Shown here in pieces: positions 1 through 6,882 of a stretch of 32,403 bases of DNA. The position numbers and the translations under genes are program-made. This DNA is from Bacteroidales bacterium (lineage in GTDB: Bacteria; Bacteroidota; Bacteroidia; Bacteroidales; F082). Where the stretch lies: assembly GCA_023229135.1 (NCBI GenBank), contig JALNZT010000042.1:1-32403 (forward strand). Reading direction: 5' to 3'. The stretch's first letter is position 1. Each line of letters starts with the position of its first letter. Below the pieces are notes generated by a model. It saw nothing but the letters and a program-made list of their open reading frames with translations, did not search any database and was not told the DNA's origin.

Positions 1-27
1 GATGGTCCATTTCTTTTTAAAAAATAA

Positions 28-35
28 TATGTTTG
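28..35 (+). promoter_or_regulatory. Candidate -7 promoter box for the acidic protein gene
   Basis: TATGTTTG fits the Bacteroidota -7 consensus TAnnTTTG. It would leave a leader of about 65 nt before the ATG at 111. No convincing -33 TTTG is visible because the window begins just upstream. Sequence match only. Confidence 0.35.
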
Positions 36-46
36 CAAACTGAAAA

Positions 47-73
47 AGCTAATTTTATCTCTTTTAATTAGCT
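47..73 (+). repeat. Leader inverted repeat (8-bp arms)
   Basis: AGCTAATT at 47-54 and AATTAGCT at 66-73 are perfect inverted repeats separated by 11 nt. They lie in the untranslated leader of the following gene. This could be an mRNA hairpin or an operator. The arms are AT-rich, so chance is not excluded. Confidence 0.4.
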
Positions 74-110
74 AAAATTAATTTTAACCAAATTTCTAAT
101 CTGAGAAAAT

Positions 111-467
111 ATGAAATTTTATGATGTGGATGCCAGGTTTACTTTCGGTAAGTATGAAGGCCTAAGTCTGGCGGAAGTATTTGCTAAAGACCCTAAGTAC
201 ATTGATTTTTGCAGTAATAATATCGATGAATTTTATGTGTCGAAAGCTGTGTTAAAGGAATTAAAAGCCGGAAATTTTATGCAAGCCAAGGAAGATCCGG
301 AGGAAGCCGATCAGTTTGATGAAGATGATTTGAATGCTTCATCAGATGATGAGGATGAATTAGAGGAAGATTTTGATTGGGAAGATGACATTGAGCTTAT
401 TGACGATAGCTTCGATGACGATTTTGAATTGGATTATGAAGACGAGGAGGATGACGACGATTTTTAA
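111..467 (+). CDS. Small acidic protein with exodeoxyribonuclease X C-terminal-like domain
   Basis: This 118-residue protein has two parts. Residues 1-55 contain FTFGKYEGLSLAEV followed by DPKYIDFC. That pattern resembles the small C-terminal domain of exodeoxyribonuclease X-like proteins, which read roughly FGKYKGxxxxEVxxxDPxYIxWC. Residues 60-118 are almost entirely Asp and Glu and are probably disordered. No nuclease catalytic domain is present, so this is a stand-alone accessory domain of unknown role. The acidic tail could mimic DNA or bind a basic partner, but that is inference. The gene is monocistronic: it ends in a strong bidirectional terminator shared with the convergent glycosyltransferase gene. 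The ATG at 111 is the only sensible start. Confidence 0.75.
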   Translation: MKFYDVDARFTFGKYEGLSLAEVFAKDPKYIDFCSNNIDEFYVSKAVLKELKAGNFMQAKEDPEEADQFDEDDLNASSDDEDELEEDFDWEDDIELIDDSFDDDFELDYEDEEDDDDF

Positions 468-481
468 AAGCTTAAAGAATC

Positions 482-519
482 AAAAAAAACCGACATTTTA
501 ATTAATTGTCGGTTTTTTT
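482..519. terminator. Bidirectional intrinsic terminator
   Basis: CCGACA at 490-495 and TGTCGG at 507-512 form a perfect stem with an 11-nt loop. It is preceded by eight A (482-489) and followed by seven T (513-519), so it reads as a terminator on both strands. It lies between the convergent acidic protein and glycosyltransferase genes. Confidence 0.9.
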
Positions 520-546
520 GGCCTTTGAACTCCTTTATACCAGCTC

Positions 547-1812
547 TTATATCAGCGCTGAAATACTTTTTGCGTAGTTGTCCCAGCTCATTTCGGCAGA
601 AGTTTTACGAATATTCTCACGCAAAAGAGGTTTCTTGATGGCTTTCTCCATCACCTCAACCATCGAATCAATGTTATTGTATGCCAGATAGCCGTTAAAT
701 CCTTCTTTTACCGTATCCGGAAAATGACCGACATTGGTTGCCAGCATAGGCATCTGGAAGTTATAACCAATAGATTCAACTCCTGAAGGTGTCGCAGTGA
801 GGTAAAACAAGATCAGGTTATCGCTCACCTGAAAATAACGGTGAACATCCTCGTTTGGCACAAATTCATTTACCACAACTACTTTATCCTGAATACCATA
901 GCCTTCTATTAAATCCAGTGGACGATAATCACCTTCATCGTCCTGCTTTTTCAAAAACAGCTTTTTGGCAGTTCCAAACAGCTGCTTTTTCAGTCGTGTC
1001 GACCATTTTGTTTGATCAAGTGTTTGCCAAAACGACTCACCTACGATCAACAAACTCACATCATCGCGCCGGGCAGCCAGCTTTGCGAAAGCCTCAATAG
1101 CCTGGTGCAAACCTTTGTATTTACGGATAAAACCAAAAAACAAAAATACGTGTTTATTCAATCCCAGTTTAGCCTTTTCGGCTTCAACATCAAAGTTAGG
1201 ATCGGGCTTAAACATATCATAAACAGGATGATAAAGCTTAAGGACGGCTTTGCTTTTAGGCGGAACATTTTCAAATTTCGTACCGACAATAAAATTTTGC
1301 TTTGGGAACAATACTTTTAGCTCATCCGCGGTTTGCCTGGCGTGAACCACATAAGCCCAGGCTTTACGGATTCCATAAGCTGTGAATCTGTTATCAAGCG
1401 CACTTCCTTCTTTTTGAATCACAAAATGGAGGTCGAAAACTACTTTAATTCCAGCCTTTTTCAGTCGGTTGGCGATAAAACCGAGTGGAATGCCCTGAAT
1501 AGCAATGGCCCACTGAAAAATCACCAGGTCAGCACCTAACTTTTTGATGAGCTTCACGGTACGCAGCCACGAAAACGGATTGTTGTAATTGGTGACATAA
1601 TGCAAGCCGATATGGGTGCCTTCCAGCTGATCGGCTTTGCTTTTGCGGTCGATAAAATCACGTGGAATGATGGCCGGATATTGCTGCGTCCAGGAAACGA
1701 TGTCCACTTTGGTGTTCTCCTGTTTGTCAAAAGCTTTGGCCAGCGAGGTGTTGTAATTGGCTATACCGCCTTTGAACTGTGGCCCTGGGCCAAAACATAC
1801 GATCTTTTTCAT
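547..1812 (-). CDS. Glycosyltransferase family 4 (GT4-like, GT-B fold)
   Basis: This 421-residue protein starts with a Rossmann-type glycine-rich segment (GPGPQFKGGIANY, residues 8-20) typical of GT-B acceptor domains. The C-terminal donor domain begins near residue 222 with FFGFIRKYKG (225-234). The segment around E346 (PSGVES, then a conserved-looking NFQMPMLATNVG) matches the nucleotide-sugar binding region of GT4 enzymes. There is no signal peptide or clear membrane segment, so it is probably cytosolic or membrane-peripheral and uses an NDP-sugar to build a surface glycan. Donor and acceptor cannot be told. No other glycan genes adjoin it. A -7 box lies just upstream on the same strand. 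Confidence 0.85.
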   Translation of the reverse strand: MKKIVCFGPGPQFKGGIANYNTSLAKAFDKQENTKVDIVSWTQQYPAIIPRDFIDRKSKADQLEGTHIGLHYVTNYNNPFSWLRTVKLIKKLGADLVIFQWAIAIQGIPLGFIANRLKKAGIKVVFDLHFVIQKEGSALDNRFTAYGIRKAWAYVVHARQTADELKVLFPKQNFIVGTKFENVPPKSKAVLKLYHPVYDMFKPDPNFDVEAEKAKLGLNKHVFLFFGFIRKYKGLHQAIEAFAKLAARRDDVSLLIVGESFWQTLDQTKWSTRLKKQLFGTAKKLFLKKQDDEGDYRPLDLIEGYGIQDKVVVVNEFVPNEDVHRYFQVSDNLILFYLTATPSGVESIGYNFQMPMLATNVGHFPDTVKEGFNGYLAYNNIDSMVEVMEKAIKKPLLRENIRKTSAEMSWDNYAKSISALI

Positions 1813-1835
1813 GTCGTTAATTAGGTTTCAGGCTG

Positions 1836-1843
1836 CAAAGTTA
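1836..1843 (-). promoter_or_regulatory. Candidate -7 box for the glycosyltransferase gene
   Basis: On the minus strand this reads TAACTTTG, matching TAnnTTTG, about 23 nt upstream of the ATG at 1812. That implies a short leader. It sits in the 91-bp gap between the two minus-strand genes, so the glycosyltransferase may have its own promoter separate from the agmatinase gene. No clean -33 box was identified. Confidence 0.4.
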
Positions 1844-1903
1844 GCCCTTTCGGCAGCCAAAAAAAACACTTTAAACCTTATAAAGCTTGATAAAGAATCT
1901 CTT

Positions 1904-2932
1904 TTAGGCCGAGATACCGCACAGCTGAAACAGCACCCGCGCTCCTACATTGCCATCCCAGTCGTCGGTGCCAGGTGAAACCTCACACAAGTCGAAGCCG
2001 ATAATTTCTTTACCTGATTCTTTAATCATATTGAGTAAATAAATCATTTCTTCATACTGCAAGCCGCCCGGGACAGGCGTTCCGGTGTTTGGACAAAGCG
2101 TTGGGTCAAGGCCGTCGATATCGATGGAGATATACACTCTTGGCGGTAGATGCGACACCATTTGCTGCACCTGCTCGGCCCAGCTCCTACCCTCGTATTG
2201 TTGTTTGCGCACTTCACGGTCAAAATAGACGCTGATGCGTTCCTGTTTGAGCATGGCAAAGTCGGCTTCCTCGTGGCAATAATCGCGAATGCCCACCTGA
2301 ACCAGCTTTTTCACGTTGTTGAAGCGTGTTATCACGTTATAAAATATGGAGGCATGCGAGTATTCAAAGCCTTCATACGCTTTCCGCAGGTCGAGGTGTG
2401 CGTCAATGGTAACTATCCCATAATCCGTTTTTTGGTCGGCCAGGTATTCGTGATAGGTTAAAGGTATGCTGTGATCGCCACCGAGAAGTCCAACCACTTT
2501 TCCACGTGATTTCCAATGGGAGATACGCGTTTTTAGCCAGGTATTTTTTTGTAGGGTAGCTGCTTCAATTTGTTCATACAGTGGTTTGAAACGTGTTGGG
2601 TTTGATTCAAGTTCGCCTGTTTCGGCTGCGCGTATAATTCGCTCTGAAACAGGAATTAAGTTGTCGTGAAGCTCTCGTAAGTCAGCCGGAAATCTATCCA
2701 TCCAGATGCCTTTTTTCCAGAGGTCGGGATAATCGTGGTGGTGCAAATCGACCTGCATCGAAGCTTCTTTAATGGCTTGGGGACCGTCGGCAGTGCCTTT
2801 TCCGTAACTGGTCGTGATTTCCCACTCAACGGGAATGATGATGATTTTTGACTGATCGGCATCGAAAGGCAGGCCAAAAATACCGGCGTTTTCTGCTGCA
2901 GCAGCATTGGGATTAAAAGTGGATATTGACAT
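1904..2932 (-). CDS. speB: Agmatinase-family ureohydrolase
   Basis: This 342-residue protein carries the full metal-binding signature of the arginase/agmatinase/formimidoylglutamase superfamily. The motifs are GGDHS (151-155, with H154), DAHLD (177-181, with D177, H179 and D181), SIDIDGLDP (269-277, with D271 and D273) and the nearby GTPVPGG. These residues hold the binuclear manganese centre. Family members hydrolyse a guanidino or formimino group to release urea or formamide. The Bacteroidota forms of this length are usually named agmatinase (agmatine to putrescine plus urea), but formiminoglutamase or guanidinobutyrase cannot be excluded from sequence alone. No arginine decarboxylase gene is nearby. 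The protein is cytosolic, and the start at 2932 fits the family N-terminus. Confidence 0.85.
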   Translation of the reverse strand: MSISTFNPNAAAAENAGIFGLPFDADQSKIIIIPVEWEITTSYGKGTADGPQAIKEASMQVDLHHHDYPDLWKKGIWMDRFPADLRELHDNLIPVSERIIRAAETGELESNPTRFKPLYEQIEAATLQKNTWLKTRISHWKSRGKVVGLLGGDHSIPLTYHEYLADQKTDYGIVTIDAHLDLRKAYEGFEYSHASIFYNVITRFNNVKKLVQVGIRDYCHEEADFAMLKQERISVYFDREVRKQQYEGRSWAEQVQQMVSHLPPRVYISIDIDGLDPTLCPNTGTPVPGGLQYEEMIYLLNMIKESGKEIIGFDLCEVSPGTDDWDGNVGARVLFQLCGISA

Positions 2933-3019
2933 AAATATTTTTTGTTTTCTGTGAAACTTATGAAGAAGTTTGGTTTAAAAATTGATAATCATCTGCTGAA
3001 GAACAAGTTGACAATTAAT

Positions 3020-3027
3020 CAAAATTA
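3020..3027 (-). promoter_or_regulatory. Candidate -7 box for the agmatinase gene
   Basis: The minus strand reads TAATTTTG, matching TAnnTTTG, about 87 nt upstream of the agmatinase ATG and just after the stop of the 77-residue gene. The region is AT-rich, so a chance match is possible. Confidence 0.3.
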
Positions 3028-3033
3028 AAATCC

Positions 3034-3267
3034 TTATAAATAACCCTCATAAAGTTTGTCGGCAATGTCTTTTCGGGCTTTGCTGTCTTCTTCAATGAGC
3101 ATCAATTTTTGATAGATATTCTCCAATTGATCGGCCTGAAGAACCGCATCCCAGTCGGCAGATTTTGCATCCATCGATCGAAGTTTTTGCAGATGCTGAA
3201 TCAAGCTTTTATCTTTTGATTCAGCAATCCAGCTAATCAACTCCAATTTTTCTTTTTGGATATTCAT
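3034..3267 (-). CDS. Small hypothetical protein, addiction-module-component-like
   Basis: This 77-residue, helix-rich, charged protein begins MNIQKEKLELISWIAE. That resembles the N-terminus of small addiction-module (antitoxin-like) proteins common in Bacteroidota, where ExxLxLIxWIxxLxD is followed by helices. No RelE- or ParE-like toxin gene lies on either side: the next genes are agmatinase downstream and the R-M methyltransferase upstream. If it is an antitoxin it is an orphan. No enzyme motif is visible. A TAATTTTG box lies 18 nt upstream. Length, start codon and promoter support a real gene, but the function is unassigned. Confidence 0.6.
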   Translation of the reverse strand: MNIQKEKLELISWIAESKDKSLIQHLQKLRSMDAKSADWDAVLQADQLENIYQKLMLIEEDSKARKDIADKLYEGYL

Positions 3268-3284
3268 GGGTTAAATATTTACAA

Positions 3285-3292
3285 CAAAATTA
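3285..3292 (-). promoter_or_regulatory. Candidate -7 box for the 77-residue gene
   Basis: The minus strand reads TAATTTTG at a spacing that would give a leader of about 10 nt before the ATG at 3267. It matches TAnnTTTG exactly. The -33 element is not clear. Confidence 0.35.
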
Positions 3293-3450
3293 CAAATAAT
3301 TGCGGCTTGGGAAGAGGTTGATTTTCGAATGGTAAAATAGCAGTCAATTGTGTAAATTAACGGATGAAAGATTTCATGGCGTCATCCATTGTGTTGACAA
3401 GGAGAATTATAGCCACATGCTAAGCTTACCTATATAAATAGAATCACTGT

Positions 3451-5196
3451 TTAAAACAAAGTCATTTGCTTCGCATCCGTTTTTTGTTCTAATAATTTCC
3501 CAAAATCTTCCCAATCTTCAATTTCAACAGCAATATTATTGGTTATCAATGTATAATCGAATAATTTATAGAGCATTAAAAAATCAATGCGCATCAAAAT
3601 ATCTTTGGTCACAGCCCTTTTTGAATCGGTAAAGATTATAGCTTTTAAAAACTGCTGTGTATGCTTATGGTTTAGCAAGTACAATGCAATTTTTGCATAT
3701 TTCTCTTTCTCAAAACCAATAAAATAGCAGGTATCATCTAGCATGATGGGTTTGCCATTAGCTGGTGTCACCAATGTGAAATGCGTCGTTTTGTACATTC
3801 CAGAAATAGCAATTTTATAGGGCATAAACGAATAATCGCCTATGCCGAAAATAGAAAACCGAGGCTTCCCTTGGTAAATAGACGATTTCCTTCTATCAAA
3901 ATATTCGCTGTTATTATTCAGGTATTCAAAGGTTAAGGGGTAATCCCGTTTTATGTAATTTGTTTCCTGCCCTATTTTCTTTTGGGTTACAATTGTTAGT
4001 TTTCTATAGGTATTTGTTTGGGTGTGTTTTAAATCGGAGCTTTTCAACAATCCGTAAACCAAATCACTTTCAATATGCAGTTCGTGATTTAACCCATTTA
4101 TATAGTGGCCATTATTTCTTTCAAACTCCATCACTTTAGCGCAATCATGCTTTAGACCCTGTCGCCAAACAAACTGAGATTTTCCATCAATATCTTTGGC
4201 CTGTTTATAATCCAATACTGAATTTACAAATTTATTATTCACCCATCCAAAAATCTGCTTTTCCTGTAAACTGTATAAATCATTATCAGAACATGTTAGG
4301 CCGGCTTGGAGATTAAATTCCGCAACAAAAAAGCAAGCATCAACTGAAACATTAAACTCTTTTTTTGCATCAATGGCTAACTTTTTCAATTTATTTATAG
4401 GATAAAGATTCTTTTTCTGGTCGTAAACTAAATTTTTAACAACTGAATTTTTCACTAAAAAGCCAAAATAGCCCTGATGCGACGAAAAATGCTTCAACAT
4501 CAATAGTGAAATAGATTCTCCAATATCAAAATTCCCTTTTCCTGTAAGTGCATCAAAACCAGTATGTTTTTTGAAATTTGATTTCTGTGGAAGATTTTTC
4601 GAGGCCAAAGAACTCAACTCTGAATTCGTTACCCAGGGTGGGTTTCCAATTATGCAAGTACTTAGACTTCGTGTCTCCTTTGACAAGCTTTCAAAATCGA
4701 AATCAAAGACATTGGCATGGAATATTTCAATTAAGGGTACTGAACGGTTCTTGTTGATTAAGAAAAAATCTAAAATATTAAATTTTGCTTCCCAAACATA
4801 CGGTTGGTAAATTTCAATACCAACAATTCGCTTAATATCTGTAAACGTGGCGAGTGCGGCAATTATAAAATGTCCTTTACCGCAAGTTGGCTCAAGAATA
4901 AACGCTATGTTTTCGTCCTTTGAAATTGACTTTATATAGTCTGCTGATTTTAAGGCTAAATTTATATTTGTCTGAAAATCGCCGTATTCTCTACGGTCTG
5001 GCTCTTCAGCTTTGTTATTTCTTTCGGCTATTAACGCAATAAACCGGCTTAACTGCTTTTCGTCTTCAAAAAAACTTTTTACACCGCATTTTTCTCGCAA
5101 CAAATCATTACACGACTGTAAATCTGTAATTTGACTCTGATTTGATATGAAATATTCAAAGCTAATGGCTGATATATCTATTGTGCTGAAATCCAT
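3451..5196 (-). CDS. Type II DNA N6-adenine methyltransferase
   Basis: This 581-residue protein has SAM-binding motif I EPTCGKGHF (102-110), an acidic motif II residue in GIEIY (E128) and catalytic motif IV NPPW (185-188). The order I then IV, with a long C-terminal region (about 250-581) able to hold the target-recognition domain, fits gamma-class N6-adenine methyltransferases such as TaqI-like enzymes. It should methylate adenine in the recognition site of its partner nuclease and so protect host DNA. Its ATG shares one base with the stop codon of the upstream endonuclease gene (TAATG), so the two are translationally coupled. Specificity cannot be read from the sequence. There is no helicase or nuclease domain in this protein. 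Confidence 0.85.
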   Translation of the reverse strand: MDFSTIDISAISFEYFISNQSQITDLQSCNDLLREKCGVKSFFEDEKQLSRFIALIAERNNKAEEPDRREYGDFQTNINLALKSADYIKSISKDENIAFILEPTCGKGHFIIAALATFTDIKRIVGIEIYQPYVWEAKFNILDFFLINKNRSVPLIEIFHANVFDFDFESLSKETRSLSTCIIGNPPWVTNSELSSLASKNLPQKSNFKKHTGFDALTGKGNFDIGESISLLMLKHFSSHQGYFGFLVKNSVVKNLVYDQKKNLYPINKLKKLAIDAKKEFNVSVDACFFVAEFNLQAGLTCSDNDLYSLQEKQIFGWVNNKFVNSVLDYKQAKDIDGKSQFVWRQGLKHDCAKVMEFERNNGHYINGLNHELHIESDLVYGLLKSSDLKHTQTNTYRKLTIVTQKKIGQETNYIKRDYPLTFEYLNNNSEYFDRRKSSIYQGKPRFSIFGIGDYSFMPYKIAISGMYKTTHFTLVTPANGKPIMLDDTCYFIGFEKEKYAKIALYLLNHKHTQQFLKAIIFTDSKRAVTKDILMRIDFLMLYKLFDYTLITNNIAVEIEDWEDFGKLLEQKTDAKQMTLF

Positions 5197-5867
5197 TAAT
5201 TCACTTTATCTATTAATTTTGAAATTCCACTAATATTTTCAGTAAGATTGACAACCCTCGCATATTGCAACCTCCATTGTAAGGCATTAGATATTGTCAG
5301 GTAGCCTTGCTCAGGTGTGTTTTGCAAAATGCTATCAGCAATTTCATCTAAAGATATTTCGTCAGCCGGGATATTTTTATCAATAAGATAAGCTATAAGG
5401 TCTTCTTTTATTGCCCCATCCTTTACCATTTCTCTTATTCTAAAAGTCGTCGTATAATCTGCTGTTCTGTCTTTTTCAAGAAATGAACAACTTACAAAAT
5501 CCAATATTGCAGTTCCTCGTTCGTGGTCATCTGCTTTCTCATAAACGAAGACAAGTAAATTATATCCCAATCCGAATATTTTTTGTTTTGCATTCTTAAA
5601 AGGGCAAGAGGATTGAGGCTGCTTAACCGAAGTTACTTTTATGTCCGTTAAAACATCTTCACTTGGCAAATCAATTCCTTTTGCTGACGAACCTTTCTCA
5701 AATGTATAATTTTCCTCAAGAAAACTTTGAAATTTGTGTTCAATAAAAGTACCAAAAGCTTTACCATCGGTAACACCATAGAGCTCTTTATTGGAATAAG
5801 TTGACTCATTCTCACAGAAAGTTTTAGCCGCCTTTTTCAGCAATTCTGTTGTTAGCTTCTTTTTCAT
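5196..5867 (-). CDS. Type II restriction endonuclease (PD-(D/E)xK-like)
   Basis: This 223-residue protein, encoded directly upstream of the methyltransferase, shows a plausible PD-(D/E)xK core. E43 lies in FIEHKF, D66 in GIDLPS, and D75-I-K77 in TDIKVTS. In this variant the acidic residue before the lysine is Asp rather than Glu, as in several restriction enzymes. Its role is inferred from the motif and from coupling to the methyltransferase: cleavage of DNA lacking the cognate adenine methylation. The nuclease-first order implies control by a leader, by mRNA structure or by slow accumulation, because no C-protein gene adjoins this pair. The recognition sequence is unknown. Confidence 0.75.
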   Translation of the reverse strand: MKKKLTTELLKKAAKTFCENESTYSNKELYGVTDGKAFGTFIEHKFQSFLEENYTFEKGSSAKGIDLPSEDVLTDIKVTSVKQPQSSCPFKNAKQKIFGLGYNLLVFVYEKADDHERGTAILDFVSCSFLEKDRTADYTTTFRIREMVKDGAIKEDLIAYLIDKNIPADEISLDEIADSILQNTPEQGYLTISNALQWRLQYARVVNLTENISGISKLIDKVN

Positions 5868-5884
5868 TTACAATTTCTTTGTGG

Positions 5885-5892
5885 CAAATTTA
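5885..5892 (-). promoter_or_regulatory. Candidate -7 box for the type II R-M operon
   Basis: The minus strand reads TAAATTTG, an exact TAnnTTTG match 17 nt upstream of the endonuclease ATG (5867). It overlaps the possible upstream starts of the divergent hydrolase gene, which argues that those starts are not used. Confidence 0.45.
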
Positions 5893-5947
5893 ATGCTTTT
5901 TGAAGGCACTATGAATTTTACTTTAATCCTATCAGCCCCCTTTTCAC

Positions 5948-5955
5948 TACTTTTG
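5948..5955 (+). promoter_or_regulatory. Candidate -7 box for the metallo-hydrolase gene
   Basis: TACTTTTG matches TAnnTTTG. It lies 49 nt before the GTG at 6004 but downstream of the in-frame ATG codons at 5893 and 5911. If it is the promoter, transcription starts after those ATGs and the GTG start is right. No clear -33 box is seen. Confidence 0.4.
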
Positions 5956-6003
5956 CCCTCAAAATCTTTGCTTTTGGACCTTTTTTCAAGTCTCTACCCT
6001 TTT

Positions 6004-6789
6004 GTGTTTTGCAGCCTTGCCAGCGGAAGCAGCGGCAACAGCTATTTTGTTGGCAGCGGCGATGAAGGCGTTTTGATTGATGCCGGCATAAGCGCCCGCA
6101 GGATTGTGAAATCGCTGGCGGAGAACGGCATCAGCATGGCACAGGTCAAGGCGGTGTTGATTACGCACGATCATAGCGATCACATCAAAGGGCTGCCGGT
6201 TTTGGCCAATAAATTCCGGCTTCCTGTGCTGGCCACCGCCGAATGTTTGGGCGGTATTGCAAGTCATTACCTGACCAAAGAAATAGATCAGGAGCTGTTT
6301 CAAGCCATCCGACCAAAACAAAAAATTATCCTGGCAGGGCTGGAAATCAACCCCTTCAAGGTTTCGCACGACGGTTCTGGAAATGTAGGTTATCATTTGC
6401 GAAACAACCAAACAAGTCTTACGCTGGCCACTGATTTGGGTTTTTTGGATGAAGAGGTAATTTTTTACCTCAAAAAGGCCAGTGCAATCATTTTGGAGTC
6501 TAATTATGATGAGGAGATGCTCGAAAAGGGTAGCTATCCCTATCATTTGAAGCAACGAATCCGCAGCAGTACCGGCCATTTGAGCAATGCCGATGCCGCC
6601 AACTTTTTGAAAAAACATTTTCATCAGGGCATAAAAAACGTTTTTTTGTGTCATTTAAGTCAGCACAACAATTTGCCTGAGCTGGCACATTCCAGTGCCC
6701 TGAAAGCCCTGAATGGAAACGGTCACAAGCTACCTGAACTTATTCATGTGCTTCCGCGCAGCAATGCCACTACCCTGTTTCATCTCTAA
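6004..6789 (+). CDS. MBL-fold metallo-hydrolase, YycJ/WalJ-like
   Basis: From the GTG at 6004 the protein has 261 residues and begins FCSLASGSSGNSYFV, which is where YycJ/WalJ-type proteins normally begin. The metallo-beta-lactamase motif HDHSDH lies at residues 55-60 (H55, H57, D59, H60). Family members are cytosolic binuclear-zinc hydrolases, several with DNA exonuclease or phosphodiesterase activity. The reading frame stays open upstream to a GTG at 5881, with ATGs at 5893 and 5911. That extension has no family counterpart, would overlap the divergent R-M promoter, and leaves no room for two promoters, so the later start is preferred. The enzymatic substrate is not predictable here. Confidence 0.8.
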   Translation: MFCSLASGSSGNSYFVGSGDEGVLIDAGISARRIVKSLAENGISMAQVKAVLITHDHSDHIKGLPVLANKFRLPVLATAECLGGIASHYLTKEIDQELFQAIRPKQKIILAGLEINPFKVSHDGSGNVGYHLRNNQTSLTLATDLGFLDEEVIFYLKKASAIILESNYDEEMLEKGSYPYHLKQRIRSSTGHLSNADAANFLKKHFHQGIKNVFLCHLSQHNNLPELAHSSALKALNGNGHKLPELIHVLPRSNATTLFHL

Positions 6790-6815
6790 AATTTTTCAAT
6801 TTCCCATTAAATTTA

Positions 6816-6846
6816 TTGCTTCTGCTTTTATAAAAACTTATTTTTG
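6816..6846 (+). promoter_or_regulatory. Promoter of the FG-GAP T9SS protein gene
   Basis: TTG at 6816-6818 and TATTTTTG at 6839-6846 are separated by 20 bp. This fits the Bacteroidota -33/-7 promoter pattern. The ATG follows 36 nt later at 6883. This is one of the better promoter matches in the window. Confidence 0.55.
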
Positions 6847-6882
6847 TAGGGATAAGACTTTACGAACCAAAAGTTTCCAGAC

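Noticed and set aside
3361..3387. GGATGA/TCATCC inverted repeat downstream of the 581-residue methyltransferase gene
   Set aside because: Arms of 6 bp around a 14-nt loop, with no T-run in the direction of transcription; too weak to call a terminator.
5986..6654. 222-codon antisense ORF across the metallo-hydrolase gene
   Set aside because: The plus strand encodes an unmistakable MBL-fold protein with HDHSDH; the antisense product shows no family signature.
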